Part shown: positions 31,915 through 39,051 of the stretch, one piece after another | Position numbering within the stretch: the stretch's first letter is position 1 | How the letters are laid out: the number at the start of each line of letters is the position of its first letter | DNA from: Clostridiales bacterium | Lineage (GTDB): Bacteria; Bacillota; Clostridia; Oscillospirales; Acutalibacteraceae | Direction: 5' to 3' | NCBI GenBank assembly: GCA_019415925.1 | Contig: DXYG01000011.1 | Span: forward strand, 1-47,032 | Length of the DNA: 47,032 nt | Translations under genes and position numbers: made by a program | The notes under the pieces: generated by a model | Told to the model about the DNA's origin: nothing | Databases searched by the model: none | Seen by the model: only the letters and a program-made list of their open reading frames with translations

Positions 31915-33957
31915 CTATTTAAAATAACCGTCCAGCAAATCCTTTGCTACCTGCATTGAATATCTGCCCTTTGCGCCGTGCTCAATTACAACCGCAACTG
32001 CGACCTCGGGCTTATCGTAGGGTGCGTAGCAGATAAACGTCGTGTGGTCGGAGCCTGCGTTTTCCGCTGTGCCTGTTTTTGCCGCAACCTTTACCTTGTA
32101 GTCACCGAAAATCGAGTACGCCGTTCCGTCCTCGTTCTGCGTTACTTCAAGCATTGCTTTCTGTACGATTTCAAGGTTTTTCTGCGAAATTCCGCAGGTA
32201 TCGACAACTGTGGGATTGCTGTAATCCTCAATCGTCTTGGTGCGTTCGTAGTCTGTAACCTTGCTTACAACGTGGGTTTTCAGCCTTGTGCCGTCGTTTG
32301 CAAGCGTAGCCGCATAGGTGGCAAGCTGAAGGGGAGTGAACGCATTGTCCGACTGACCGATTGCCGCCTGAACTGTGTTGCCGGGCATCCAGCTTGTGCT
32401 GTCACGTCCTGCAAGGGTGCCCTTTGACTCCTCAATTTCAATTCCCGTATACTCGCCGAGTCCGAATTTTTCGGAGTAGAGGTACATTGTTTCAATTCCG
32501 AGCCGTCTGCCTGTTTCGGCAAAAAAGTAGTTGCACGACTGCGCAATTGCGCCCGTAACGTCCAAATCGCTGTGATAGTGCATACAGTGCACAACGTTGC
32601 TCGGATAGTAGTCGTATTCCTGCTTGCAGAAAATTTCGGTGTCCTTTGTAATCGTCTTTTCTTCAAGTGCCGCACACGCAACGCACGGCTTGTAAACCGA
32701 GCCGCAGGCAAAGCTTCCGACGGAAATCCTGTTGTACATAGGCGAGTTTTTATTCTCGGACAGCTTTACGTAATAGTCGCCGTACTGACTGTATTTATTC
32801 AAATCATAGGTGGGGTAGCTTGCCGTCGCAAGAACGGAAAAATCCTTGACCGACAGCATTACAACTGCACCTGTTTCGCAGTCCTCGCCGTAGCCGCTTC
32901 CGCCGTATGCCTGCTTTTCTGAAACGCCCTGAGCCTTTGCCGCCTTTACGTTTTCGGCAAGCGACTTAACAGCCGTTTCCTGCAATTTTTTGTCAAGCGT
33001 GAGGTAGACGGTATTGCCGGGCTTTGAGTCAATCGTTTCAACCGTATCTACGATTGTGCCGTCGGAGTTTCTCTTGATAATCTTCATTCCGCCCTCGCCC
33101 TTGAGCCGATTTTCAAAGGCAAGCTCTATGCCGAATTTTCCCACGCTGTCGGTGAGAGTGTAGGTCTTTTCTCCGTCCTTCAGTTCTTCATATTCTTCCT
33201 CGGTGATTGCGCCGAGTGCACCGAGAACGTGGGGTGCAAGGTCAGCGTCCTGCGCTGTTCTTACAAGATAGGTCTGAACGTCAATTCCGCTTACGCCCTG
33301 CGTGTTTTCGCTGACTGCGCTGACGGTACTGCGCTTTATGTCTTTTGCAAAAACATAGGGATTTGAGCTTGAATACCCCGTAAGCTCCATATTGTAATGA
33401 ACGGAAACGAGGTTTCTCTGCTCCGAAAGCGACAAATTTTTGTCAATTTTGTAACGCTCTAGGAGCTTATCAAAGCAGTCCTGAGCCGTTGTGTTTTCGT
33501 TGAGATTTAAAAAGTCCTCCGACAAAAGCACTGCGATTTCGTCCTCAGCGCCCTTTTTGTAGGACAACGTATTTCCCGAAAGCTCAATCGGCAGAGTGTC
33601 CTCCCACCTGTCGCCTGTTAAATTCATCAGATTTATAAGCGCAAGCAGGTTTGTATCGAGCGTTTCTTCGTTAGCGTATAGCTTGTCAATCACGATTTTG
33701 TAGTGTGTGGTGTTCACCACAAGTCCGTCGCCGTTTTTGTCAAGGATTTCGCCCCTTGTTGCGTTGGTCTGAACGGTGTAGCTTGTGGAACGCTTTGCAA
33801 GCTCGCTGTACTCACTTCCGTGAATAATCTGCCAGTCAACAAGGCGTGCGGTGAAAATCGCAAAGAAAACAAGCGTAATTATAATGCAGACGGTAATCGT
33901 CGTTTTGGGATATTTATTTTTAGACTCACGCTTTTTGCGCCTTTTGAAAAAATCCAT
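31915..33957 (-). CDS. Penicillin-binding protein 2, elongation transpeptidase
   Basis: A 680-residue class B PBP with one N-terminal membrane anchor (about 19-40), a dimerization domain, and a transpeptidase domain. The active-site SVYK lies near 420, SCN near 473, and KTGT near 626. It cross-links peptidoglycan in the cylinder wall. It is the last gene of the mreB-mreC-mreD-PBP2 set, though a 338-bp spacer with a palindromic repeat separates it from mreD, so its transcription may be partly separate. The ATG has AGAGAG upstream, a weak site. Confidence 0.92.
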   Translation of the reverse strand: MDFFKRRKKRESKNKYPKTTITVCIIITLVFFAIFTARLVDWQIIHGSEYSELAKRSTSYTVQTNATRGEILDKNGDGLVVNTTHYKIVIDKLYANEETLDTNLLALINLMNLTGDRWEDTLPIELSGNTLSYKKGAEDEIAVLLSEDFLNLNENTTAQDCFDKLLERYKIDKNLSLSEQRNLVSVHYNMELTGYSSSNPYVFAKDIKRSTVSAVSENTQGVSGIDVQTYLVRTAQDADLAPHVLGALGAITEEEYEELKDGEKTYTLTDSVGKFGIELAFENRLKGEGGMKIIKRNSDGTIVDTVETIDSKPGNTVYLTLDKKLQETAVKSLAENVKAAKAQGVSEKQAYGGSGYGEDCETGAVVMLSVKDFSVLATASYPTYDLNKYSQYGDYYVKLSENKNSPMYNRISVGSFACGSVYKPCVACAALEEKTITKDTEIFCKQEYDYYPSNVVHCMHYHSDLDVTGAIAQSCNYFFAETGRRLGIETMYLYSEKFGLGEYTGIEIEESKGTLAGRDSTSWMPGNTVQAAIGQSDNAFTPLQLATYAATLANDGTRLKTHVVSKVTDYERTKTIEDYSNPTVVDTCGISQKNLEIVQKAMLEVTQNEDGTAYSIFGDYKVKVAAKTGTAENAGSDHTTFICYAPYDKPEVAVAVVIEHGAKGRYSMQVAKDLLDGYFK

Positions 33958-34086
33958 ATGTATTGCTCTCTGAATTCGAATTTATAATATTGCGTGTTGT
34001 ATGGAAAGGTTTGTACGTTGAATTTATATTGATATAGCAGAAGCGTTTCGGGGCGTGTAGGAACCCGCCCCCTACGGCTATACAGG

Positions 34087-34270
34087 AAACGTTTGTATTA
34101 CGGTTGTAGGGACACGGCGTGCCGTGTCCGCAGTGATTATCAAACGTAACCGGTTATATCAACATTGTCGTTACAAACAAACATTTCCGTATGGGACGGC
34201 ATCCCAGACGTCCCTTTCACATAAATTGCGTTGCAATTTATGTGCGGACACGGCACGCCGTGTCCCTACG
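34087..34270. repeat. Nested palindromic repeat, copy 2, within the mre cluster
   Basis: Same order of elements as 85-277: AAACGTTTGTATTAC, a palindromic arm starting GTAGGGACACGG, an inner ATAAATTGC/GCAATTTAT palindrome, and the inverted arm ending at 34270. The outer arms are perfect 24-bp inverted repeats. It fills most of the spacer between mreD and the PBP2 gene, where I see no gene. Confidence 0.87.
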
Positions 34271-34295
34271 AAAGCGTTTGATTAGCTCTTAGCCT

Positions 34296-34793
34296 TTAAA
34301 AGCTTTTATGCAAAAATCTCACCAAAATGCAGACGGGAATGAACATAACAAACGTATATACAATCCGTGAAATGTAATGGTTTACAAACAGAATCTGCCA
34401 GTCGGGAATGCCCGAAAACACCTTGAATATCAGAAAATAAAATCCGATTGACAGCACCGCTGCGATTGCAGAGTAAACCGTTGCCGAAAAAATATTCGGC
34501 ACAAAATATGTGCTGAACACGTGCGACTCAAAGTAACAAATCAGCGTAAGAATTATTGCAAAATAGCCTATTCCTCCGCCTGCGGCAAGGTCGGTAAGAC
34601 CTCCGCAGACTGCGCCGAATATAAGCGAAGGGACTTCCTTTTCAACCGAGGAAATCGCCAGCGCAAGCGGCAAAAGCAACAGCGGCTTTGAGCCGAAAAG
34701 CTCGGGCATTAAATTTGGCGTTGCCTGCAAAACGTAGAGCAGAATCACGAGCAGGGAATAGGAAAAATATTTGAAAAATCCGAGGTTTCTCAT
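34296..34793 (-). CDS. mreD: Rod-shape determining protein MreD
   Basis: A 165-residue membrane protein with five to six helices and the fold expected of MreD. GGGIGYFAIILTLICYFES near the middle fits the family. Its start overlaps the stop of mreC (ATGA), so translation is coupled. It links MreB and MreC with wall synthases. Confidence 0.88.
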   Translation of the reverse strand: MRNLGFFKYFSYSLLVILLYVLQATPNLMPELFGSKPLLLLPLALAISSVEKEVPSLIFGAVCGGLTDLAAGGGIGYFAIILTLICYFESHVFSTYFVPNIFSATVYSAIAAVLSIGFYFLIFKVFSGIPDWQILFVNHYISRIVYTFVMFIPVCILVRFLHKSF

Positions 34794-35620
34794 TGTGTGC
34801 TCTTAACCTCGCCTTTCGTGTCAAAGTCGGTGATGACAGCCGCCGAGGTGATTTTGCGAATGTCCTCATACGGCTCGACAATCGCATAGCGTGAGGTGTC
34901 GTAGGAGTTGTACTTTATCTCCTTTACCTTGCCTATAATCAGGTTGCCGGGATACACTCCGCCTGTTCCCGAGGTGACAATCATATCGCCGACTTTAATC
35001 TTGTTGTTCTCCTCAATTTTAGTAAGGCTTGTGAGGTTGTCGTCGCAGAGAGATGCACTTCCGCTGATGATTCCGCTGTCGTTTGACTGCTTGTCAACAG
35101 CGCCTGCCTTGGTGTCGGGTGAGAGAATTGTTTTTACCTTGCAGGTGGTTAAATCCGCCTTGCATACCCAGCCTACAAGACCGTTTTCGGTAATTACGGG
35201 GTTATTTACCGAAACGCCCGAGGAAGTTCCAATATCGAGCGTAAAAGAGTAGAAATCGTCGTTTGCGTCACGCATAATTACAGTTGCAGGCTGAATTTTA
35301 TACGACGGATTCTGCTTTTTTAAATCGTAGTATTTCCAGAGCTTTGCGTTCTCCTGCTTTACGTCGTAGTAGTCTGCAAGCTGTTCTCTCAGCTCGGCGT
35401 TTTCCTTTCTGAGCTTTTCGTTTTCGGTTTTTAAATCGTCATAGCTTGCAGTGTCTGCGCTTGCCGTAGCGTTTGCAGTCACACTGAAAAGTCCGTTTGT
35501 AAAGGCGTTTACCGCACTCGGAATGACGGAGTTTTCACCGAGCGAAAGCACAGCCGCCACGCAGAGAATCACGAGCGTTATTATAAGAGGTTTTATACTT
35601 TTGTTGTCTATACGTTTCAT
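34790..35620 (-). CDS. mreC: Rod-shape determining protein MreC
   Basis: A 276-residue protein: N-terminal anchor (about 11-29), coiled coil near 62-95 (TENEKLRKENAELREQLAD), then the MreC beta domain (LDIGTSSGVSVNNPVI, VTSGTGGVYPGNLIIGKV). I place the start at ATG 35620 because the membrane anchor follows at once. There is no Shine-Dalgarno-like sequence before it; the 43 bp between it and mreB are AT-rich tandem repeats (TTGATAATTGTTA-type). A longer reading upstream would overlap mreB out of frame and is unlikely. Confidence 0.88.
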   Translation of the reverse strand: MKRIDNKSIKPLIITLVILCVAAVLSLGENSVIPSAVNAFTNGLFSVTANATASADTASYDDLKTENEKLRKENAELREQLADYYDVKQENAKLWKYYDLKKQNPSYKIQPATVIMRDANDDFYSFTLDIGTSSGVSVNNPVITENGLVGWVCKADLTTCKVKTILSPDTKAGAVDKQSNDSGIISGSASLCDDNLTSLTKIEENNKIKVGDMIVTSGTGGVYPGNLIIGKVKEIKYNSYDTSRYAIVEPYEDIRKITSAAVITDFDTKGEVKSTQ

Positions 35621-35663
35621 AAAAACTGTTAATTGATAATTGTTAATTGTAAATTGATAATTG

Positions 35664-36674
35664 TTACCTGTTGTGCTTGTACTGAACGCCCACAGGCTTG
35701 CCGAGCCTTTTGCCTGCGCCGTCAACAACGCAGTCGAGCGGTCTGTCGGCAATGTGAACAGGCATACCCGTCTGCTGCATAACGAGCATATCAATTCCTC
35801 TTAAAAGCGCACCGCCGCCTGTCAGCATAATTCCGTGGTCGATAATGTCCGCCGAAAGCTCGGGCGGGGTTTTTTCAAGCGTTGTCTTGATTGCCTCGAC
35901 AATCGTCATAAGCGGGTCGGCAAGTGCGTCACGCACCTCGGATGCGGTAATCGTTATGTCCTTGGGAAGTCCGTCAACAAGGTTTCTGCCCTTTACGACA
36001 AGACTCTTTTCGTCCTCATAGGGATAAGCCGAGCCGATTTTGATTTTAATGTCCTCGGCAGTTCTCTCGCCGATTAAAAGGTTGTACTTTTTCTTTATAT
36101 AGGTAGAAATCGACTCGTCAAACTTGTCGCCTGCAACACGTACGGAGCAGGCTGTTACAATATCACCGAGCGAAATAACGGCTACTTCGCTTGTGCCGCC
36201 GCCGATGTCTACTACCATACTGCCCGTAGGCTCGTCAACGGGCATTCCTGCACCGATTGCCGCCGCCATAGGTTCTTCAATCAGAATAACAGGCGGCTTT
36301 GCACCTGCCTCGTATGCGGCGTCCTCAACAGCCTTGCGTTCAACCTCGGTAACGCCTGTCGGCATACAGATTATTACCCTCGGCTTGCTGAAAATTCCGG
36401 GCTTTACAGCCTTTTTGATAAAATGCTGGAGCATTTTTGCGGTAATCTTGAAGTCGGCAATAACGCCGTCTTTAAGCGGACGGACTGCAACGATTGAGCC
36501 GGGTGTTCTGCCAATCATATCCTTAGCCTGCGATCCGACTGCAAGCACGTTGTCACTCCTTATGTCAACCGCAACAACCGACGGCTCACGCAGAATTATT
36601 CCCTTGCCCTTAAGGCACACCAGCGTATTGGCTGTGCCGAGGTCGATTCCTATATCCTTTGAAAATGAAAACAT
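35664..36674 (-). CDS. mreB: Rod-shape determining actin homologue MreB
   Basis: A 336-residue actin-fold ATPase. DIGIDLGTANT near 6-16, the phosphate 2 motif VDIGGGTSEVAVI near 156-168 and the adenosine motif LTGGGALLRGID near 286-297 are present. It polymerizes under the membrane and guides cell elongation. I chose ATG 36674, with GGGGAGC upstream, over an earlier in-frame ATG that would add 12 non-conserved residues. It heads the minus-strand mre cluster. Confidence 0.96.
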   Translation of the reverse strand: MFSFSKDIGIDLGTANTLVCLKGKGIILREPSVVAVDIRSDNVLAVGSQAKDMIGRTPGSIVAVRPLKDGVIADFKITAKMLQHFIKKAVKPGIFSKPRVIICMPTGVTEVERKAVEDAAYEAGAKPPVILIEEPMAAAIGAGMPVDEPTGSMVVDIGGGTSEVAVISLGDIVTACSVRVAGDKFDESISTYIKKKYNLLIGERTAEDIKIKIGSAYPYEDEKSLVVKGRNLVDGLPKDITITASEVRDALADPLMTIVEAIKTTLEKTPPELSADIIDHGIMLTGGGALLRGIDMLVMQQTGMPVHIADRPLDCVVDGAGKRLGKPVGVQYKHNR

Positions 36675-36781
36675 TATTAACAGCTCCCCGATTTTTATTT
36701 TATTTTTCATTTTAATATATCAAATCTACAGTATCAAGCTCTTCCTGTCGAAAAACACCCGATTTAACTTTTATCGGAATA

Positions 36782-36810
36782 TTGACTTTTCGAAGATAAT
36801 AATATATAAT
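36782..36810 (+). promoter_or_regulatory. Antitoxin promoter, TA locus A
   Basis: TTGACT (36782-36787), 17 bp, TATAAT (36805-36810), directed toward the toxin gene. Confidence 0.75.
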
Positions 36811-36816
36811 AATGTT

Positions 36817-36906
36817 ACAGGGAAAACCGTCAAAGCGGTTAGCCCAGAAATTCGATTAAAATAAAAATAATCGCTCGAAACTGGACCGTCGGGCGATTAT
36901 TTTTTT
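36817..36906 (+). ncRNA. Candidate antisense antitoxin RNA, TA locus A
   Basis: Predicted RNA of about 90 nt from the promoter at 36782-36810 to the terminator at 36863-36906. Its 5' end carries AACCG-N6-CGGTT, a small hairpin, then AGCCC. It is antisense to the toxin's last codons and 3' end. The 5' sequence repeats that of the toxin transcript's own leader (GTTACAGGGAA...GCGGTTAGC). Confidence 0.6.
36863..36906. terminator. Shared bidirectional terminator, TA locus A
   Basis: Stem AAAAATAATCGCTCG / CGGGCGATTATTTTT (one mismatch) with a 12-nt loop. It ends both convergent transcripts and contains the toxin stop codon (36897-36899). Confidence 0.85.
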
Positions 36907-36968
36907 ATGTGTTTTATGACATCAGCAAGTGCTACCAATAAAATTATAAGTAAAACTATTTCAGTCAT
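36897..36968 (-). CDS. Candidate type I toxin peptide, 23 residues (locus A)
   Basis: A 23-residue peptide, MTEIVLLIILLVALADVI followed by KHIKK: one hydrophobic helix with a basic tail, as in Fst/Ibs-type membrane toxins. TTGGAGGTG precedes the ATG by seven bases and lies in a small hairpin (ACAT...ATGT) that may limit translation. A consensus minus-strand promoter lies at 37043-37071. A convergent transcript covers its 3' end. Locus B at 38726 has the same design. No match to a named family is claimed. Confidence 0.7.
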   Translation of the reverse strand: MTEIVLLIILLVALADVIKHIKK

Positions 36969-37042
36969 CGCACATCACCTCCAATGTCACATTTTGCGAC
37001 ATCAAAAGTGCTAACCGCCTTAACTTCCCTGTAACAATTCAA

Positions 37043-37071
37043 ATTCTATTACATATTAAATAATTTGTCAA
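37043..37071 (-). promoter_or_regulatory. Toxin promoter, TA locus A
   Basis: On the minus strand: TTGACA (37066-37071), 17 bp, TAGAAT (37043-37048). Confidence 0.78.
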
Positions 37072-37083
37072 CGTTTCGCAATA

Positions 37084-37112
37084 TTGCAATTACTTTTATT
37101 TTTTGGTATCAT
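37084..37112 (+). promoter_or_regulatory. Promoter of rsmE
   Basis: TTGCAA (37084-37089), 17 bp, TATCAT (37107-37112). Confidence 0.55.
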
Positions 37113-37151
37113 AGAATAAATAGACTTTACTACAAAATTTTGAGGTATATT

Positions 37152-37880
37152 ATGGCTTGGTTTTTTACGGAACACAACATTAAAGGTAACCAGTACATTA
37201 TTTCGGGCGAGGATGCAAAGCACATTTCAAAGGTTCTGCGTATGAGCAGGGGCGAGGAGCTTACTCTTGTCACACCCGACAAAACGCAGTGCTTATGCGA
37301 GGTTTTCAGCATTAACAGCGACAGCGTGACCGTTGACGTAATCTCAAAAAAGCCCTGTGAAAACGAGCCTGACGTGTTTGTAACGCTCTATCAGGCTCTT
37401 CCCAAAAGCGACAAAATGGACTTTATCATTCAGAAATGCGTTGAGCTCGGCGTAAGCAGGATTGTGCCAATGCTGTCGGCTCGGTGTGTGTCACGTCCCG
37501 ACGCAAAGTCGCTTGCAAAAAAGCGTGAGCGCTGGCAGAAAATCGCACTTCAGGCGGCTATGCAGAGCAGGAGGGGAATTATCCCCGAGGTCTGCCCCTG
37601 CGTATCGTTTCAGAATGCGGCTGAGCTTACAAAGTCGAACGAACAGACGGTTATTTTCTACGAAATGGGCGGTGCTCCCGTAAGGGAGATTATCGGGAAC
37701 AATCCGAAAACAATCGGAATGTTCATCGGCAGTGAGGGCGGCTTTGAGCAGAGCGAGGTTGATTTGATTACAAAATCAGGCGGCTCGGCGGCAACGCTCG
37801 GCAAAAGGATTCTAAGAGCCGAAACAGCTCCCTTGGCGGCTTTGTCGGTGATTATGTATCAGACGGGAAATTTTGATTGA
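37152..37880 (+). CDS. rsmE: 16S rRNA (uracil1498-N3)-methyltransferase RsmE
   Basis: A 242-residue SPOUT methyltransferase acting on U1498 of 16S rRNA. The PUA-like N-terminal part has HISKVLRMSRGEELTLV, and the knot region GMFIGSEGGFEQSE, then LGKRILRAETA near the C terminus, is diagnostic. I chose ATG 37152, with TGAGGT before it; an earlier in-frame start lies in the promoter region. mtnN follows after 17 bp, so the two are probably one transcript. Confidence 0.93.
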   Translation: MAWFFTEHNIKGNQYIISGEDAKHISKVLRMSRGEELTLVTPDKTQCLCEVFSINSDSVTVDVISKKPCENEPDVFVTLYQALPKSDKMDFIIQKCVELGVSRIVPMLSARCVSRPDAKSLAKKRERWQKIALQAAMQSRRGIIPEVCPCVSFQNAAELTKSNEQTVIFYEMGGAPVREIIGNNPKTIGMFIGSEGGFEQSEVDLITKSGGSAATLGKRILRAETAPLAALSVIMYQTGNFD

Positions 37881-37897
37881 TATAAAAGGTGAATAAA

Positions 37898-38605
37898 ATG
37901 ATAGGAATTATTTGTGCAATGCAGATTGAGGCTGACGGAATAATCGCCCTCTGCGAAAATGTAAAAACAAGAACTGAGGCAAAAATGAAATTTACTCTCG
38001 GAACTCTTCACGGCAGGGACGTATGTATTGTTGTATGCGGAGTTGGCAAGGTGAACGCCGCAATGTGTGCGCTTATGCTGATTGAAAAATACAAGCCCGA
38101 CCTTGTGCTCAACAGCGGCGTTGCAGGCTCGCTTTCACCGATTGTCGGCATAGGCGACATTGTTGTTGCGACAAAGTCGGTTGAGCACGATATGAACGGC
38201 ACCGCTCTCGGTGACAAACAGGGCGAAATCACTTTCCCGGACGGCAATATGATGTTCTTTGAGTGCGACAAGCAGGCTTCTACTCTGCTCGCCGCAGTCT
38301 GCAAGACAATTCCCGACACAAAGGTTGCTCAGGGAATTATCGCAAGCGGTGATATTTTTGTTTCCGACCGCAAGCAGAGGTTCAAGATTAACGACCGTTT
38401 CGGTGCGCTTGCCTGCGAAATGGAAGGTGCGGCTATCGGTCACGTCTGCGTAAGATGTGAAGTGCCCTACGGAATTATAAGAGCGATTTCCGATGATCTG
38501 GACGAGAACAAGGGTATGGATTTTGTAAAATTCTGCGAGCTTGCAAGCAAAAAGACCGTTGCGGCAGTCAGCGGATTTGTAAAAGCGTATTCCGACAAAA
38601 TGTGA
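37898..38605 (+). CDS. mtnN: 5'-methylthioadenosine/S-adenosylhomocysteine nucleosidase
   Basis: A 235-residue nucleosidase recycling products of SAM use. MIGIICAMQIEA at the start, VCGVGKVNAA near 46-55, the catalytic Glu in CEMEGAAIGHV near 173 and Asp in RAISDD near 197 are all visible. ATG 37898 follows AAAGGTGA. Its last 19 coding bases and 5 bases beyond are repeated exactly 356 bp downstream (38943-38966), on the far side of TA locus B. Confidence 0.94.
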   Translation: MIGIICAMQIEADGIIALCENVKTRTEAKMKFTLGTLHGRDVCIVVCGVGKVNAAMCALMLIEKYKPDLVLNSGVAGSLSPIVGIGDIVVATKSVEHDMNGTALGDKQGEITFPDGNMMFFECDKQASTLLAAVCKTIPDTKVAQGIIASGDIFVSDRKQRFKINDRFGALACEMEGAAIGHVCVRCEVPYGIIRAISDDLDENKGMDFVKFCELASKKTVAAVSGFVKAYSDKM

Positions 38606-38631
38606 GTTTTGCTTCAATGTAAAAATCAGTG

Positions 38632-38660
38632 TTGTATTAATTGACAATTTATGATATAAT
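38632..38660 (+). promoter_or_regulatory. Toxin promoter, TA locus B
   Basis: TTGTAT (38632-38637), 17 bp, TATAAT (38655-38660). The nearby TTGACA at 38641 is only 8 bp from the minus-10 and cannot be its partner. Confidence 0.65.
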
Positions 38661-38725
38661 TTCTGCGGATAAGGCGACCTGAACGGTAGGCGGTTAAGTC
38701 TTGCCCCTGCAAGGGGGTGTTGCTG

Positions 38726-38800
38726 ATGGAGTACATAACATTATTAGTTTTAATACTGATAATTATTTTTTATACTGTCATTGCAATAAAAAAGAAATAA
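38726..38800 (+). CDS. Candidate type I toxin peptide, 24 residues (locus B)
   Basis: A 24-residue peptide beginning MEYITLLVLILIII and ending IAIKKK: a hydrophobic helix with a lysine tail. GGGGGTG lies seven bases before the ATG and is half of the hairpin CCCC-TGCAA-GGGG, so the ribosome site is masked. The leader contains GGCGGTTA as in locus A. The stop codon lies inside the terminator stem. An opposing promoter makes an RNA over its 3' end. Together this fits a Fst-like type I toxin-antitoxin locus, of a form I do not recognise by name. Confidence 0.72.
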   Translation: MEYITLLVLILIIIFYTVIAIKKK

Positions 38801-38831
38801 ACCGCCAACCCGGAAAGTGACGGTTTATTTC
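38794..38831. terminator. Shared bidirectional terminator, TA locus B
   Basis: Perfect 11-bp stem GAAATAAACCG / CGGTTTATTTC; it contains the toxin stop codon (38798-38800) and ends both convergent RNAs. Confidence 0.82.
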
Positions 38832-38878
38832 ATATAAATCAATCTTTTGGGGCTAACCGCTTATCGGTTGCCTTATCT
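38794..38878 (-). ncRNA. Candidate antisense antitoxin RNA, TA locus B
   Basis: Predicted minus-strand RNA of about 85 nt from the promoter at 38885-38912 to the shared terminator. Its 5' end reads GATAAGGCAACCGATAAGCG and then GTTAGCCCC, with the same AACCG...CGGTT hairpin as locus A. It is antisense to the toxin's 3' end. Confidence 0.6.
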
Positions 38879-38884
38879 ATTTCT

Positions 38885-38912
38885 ATTATATCAAATTTAA
38901 ATCATTTGTCAA
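38885..38912 (-). promoter_or_regulatory. Antitoxin promoter, TA locus B
   Basis: On the minus strand: TTGACA (38907-38912), 16 bp, TATAAT (38885-38890); stronger in consensus than the toxin promoter. Confidence 0.78.
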
Positions 38913-38970
38913 GCGTACATTCATTTGAGTGTACGCTGTTCTGTATTCCGACAAAATGTGAGTTTTTCTA

Positions 38971-38999
38971 TTGACAACAACGCTTTAATTAAGTAAAAT
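38971..38999 (+). promoter_or_regulatory. Promoter of ilvB
   Basis: TTGACA (38971-38976), 17 bp, TAAAAT (38994-38999). The leader is about 45 nt, too short for a T-box or attenuator. Confidence 0.7.
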
Positions 39000-39051
39000 T
39001 AATAGTTAGTCATTGATTTTATGATACCTGATATATAAGGAGAGATATATA

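Larger units (their letters stand above)
38587..38966. repeat. 24-bp direct repeat pair bracketing TA locus B
   Basis: The same 24 bases occur at 38587-38610 (end of mtnN) and 38943-38966. Everything between is TA locus B and its flank, including a hairpin at 38912-38937 (AGCGTACA/TGTACGCT). This is the pattern of an insertion or tandem event that left the gene end intact. Confidence 0.85.

Noticed and set aside
34790..35794. A 58-residue N-terminal extension of MreC
   Set aside because: It would overlap mreB out of frame and come before the membrane anchor; the ATG at 35620 fits the family better.
38641..38660. TTGACA at 38641 as minus-35 of the locus B toxin promoter
   Set aside because: It is only 8 bp from the TATAAT; TTGTAT at 38632 has the right 17-bp spacing, and the truncated third copy keeps that spacing too.
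38967..39051. T-box or leader-peptide attenuator before ilvB
   Set aside because: The leader is about 45 nt, with no T-box sequence, specifier loop, Leu/Val/Ile-rich peptide or terminator/antiterminator pair.
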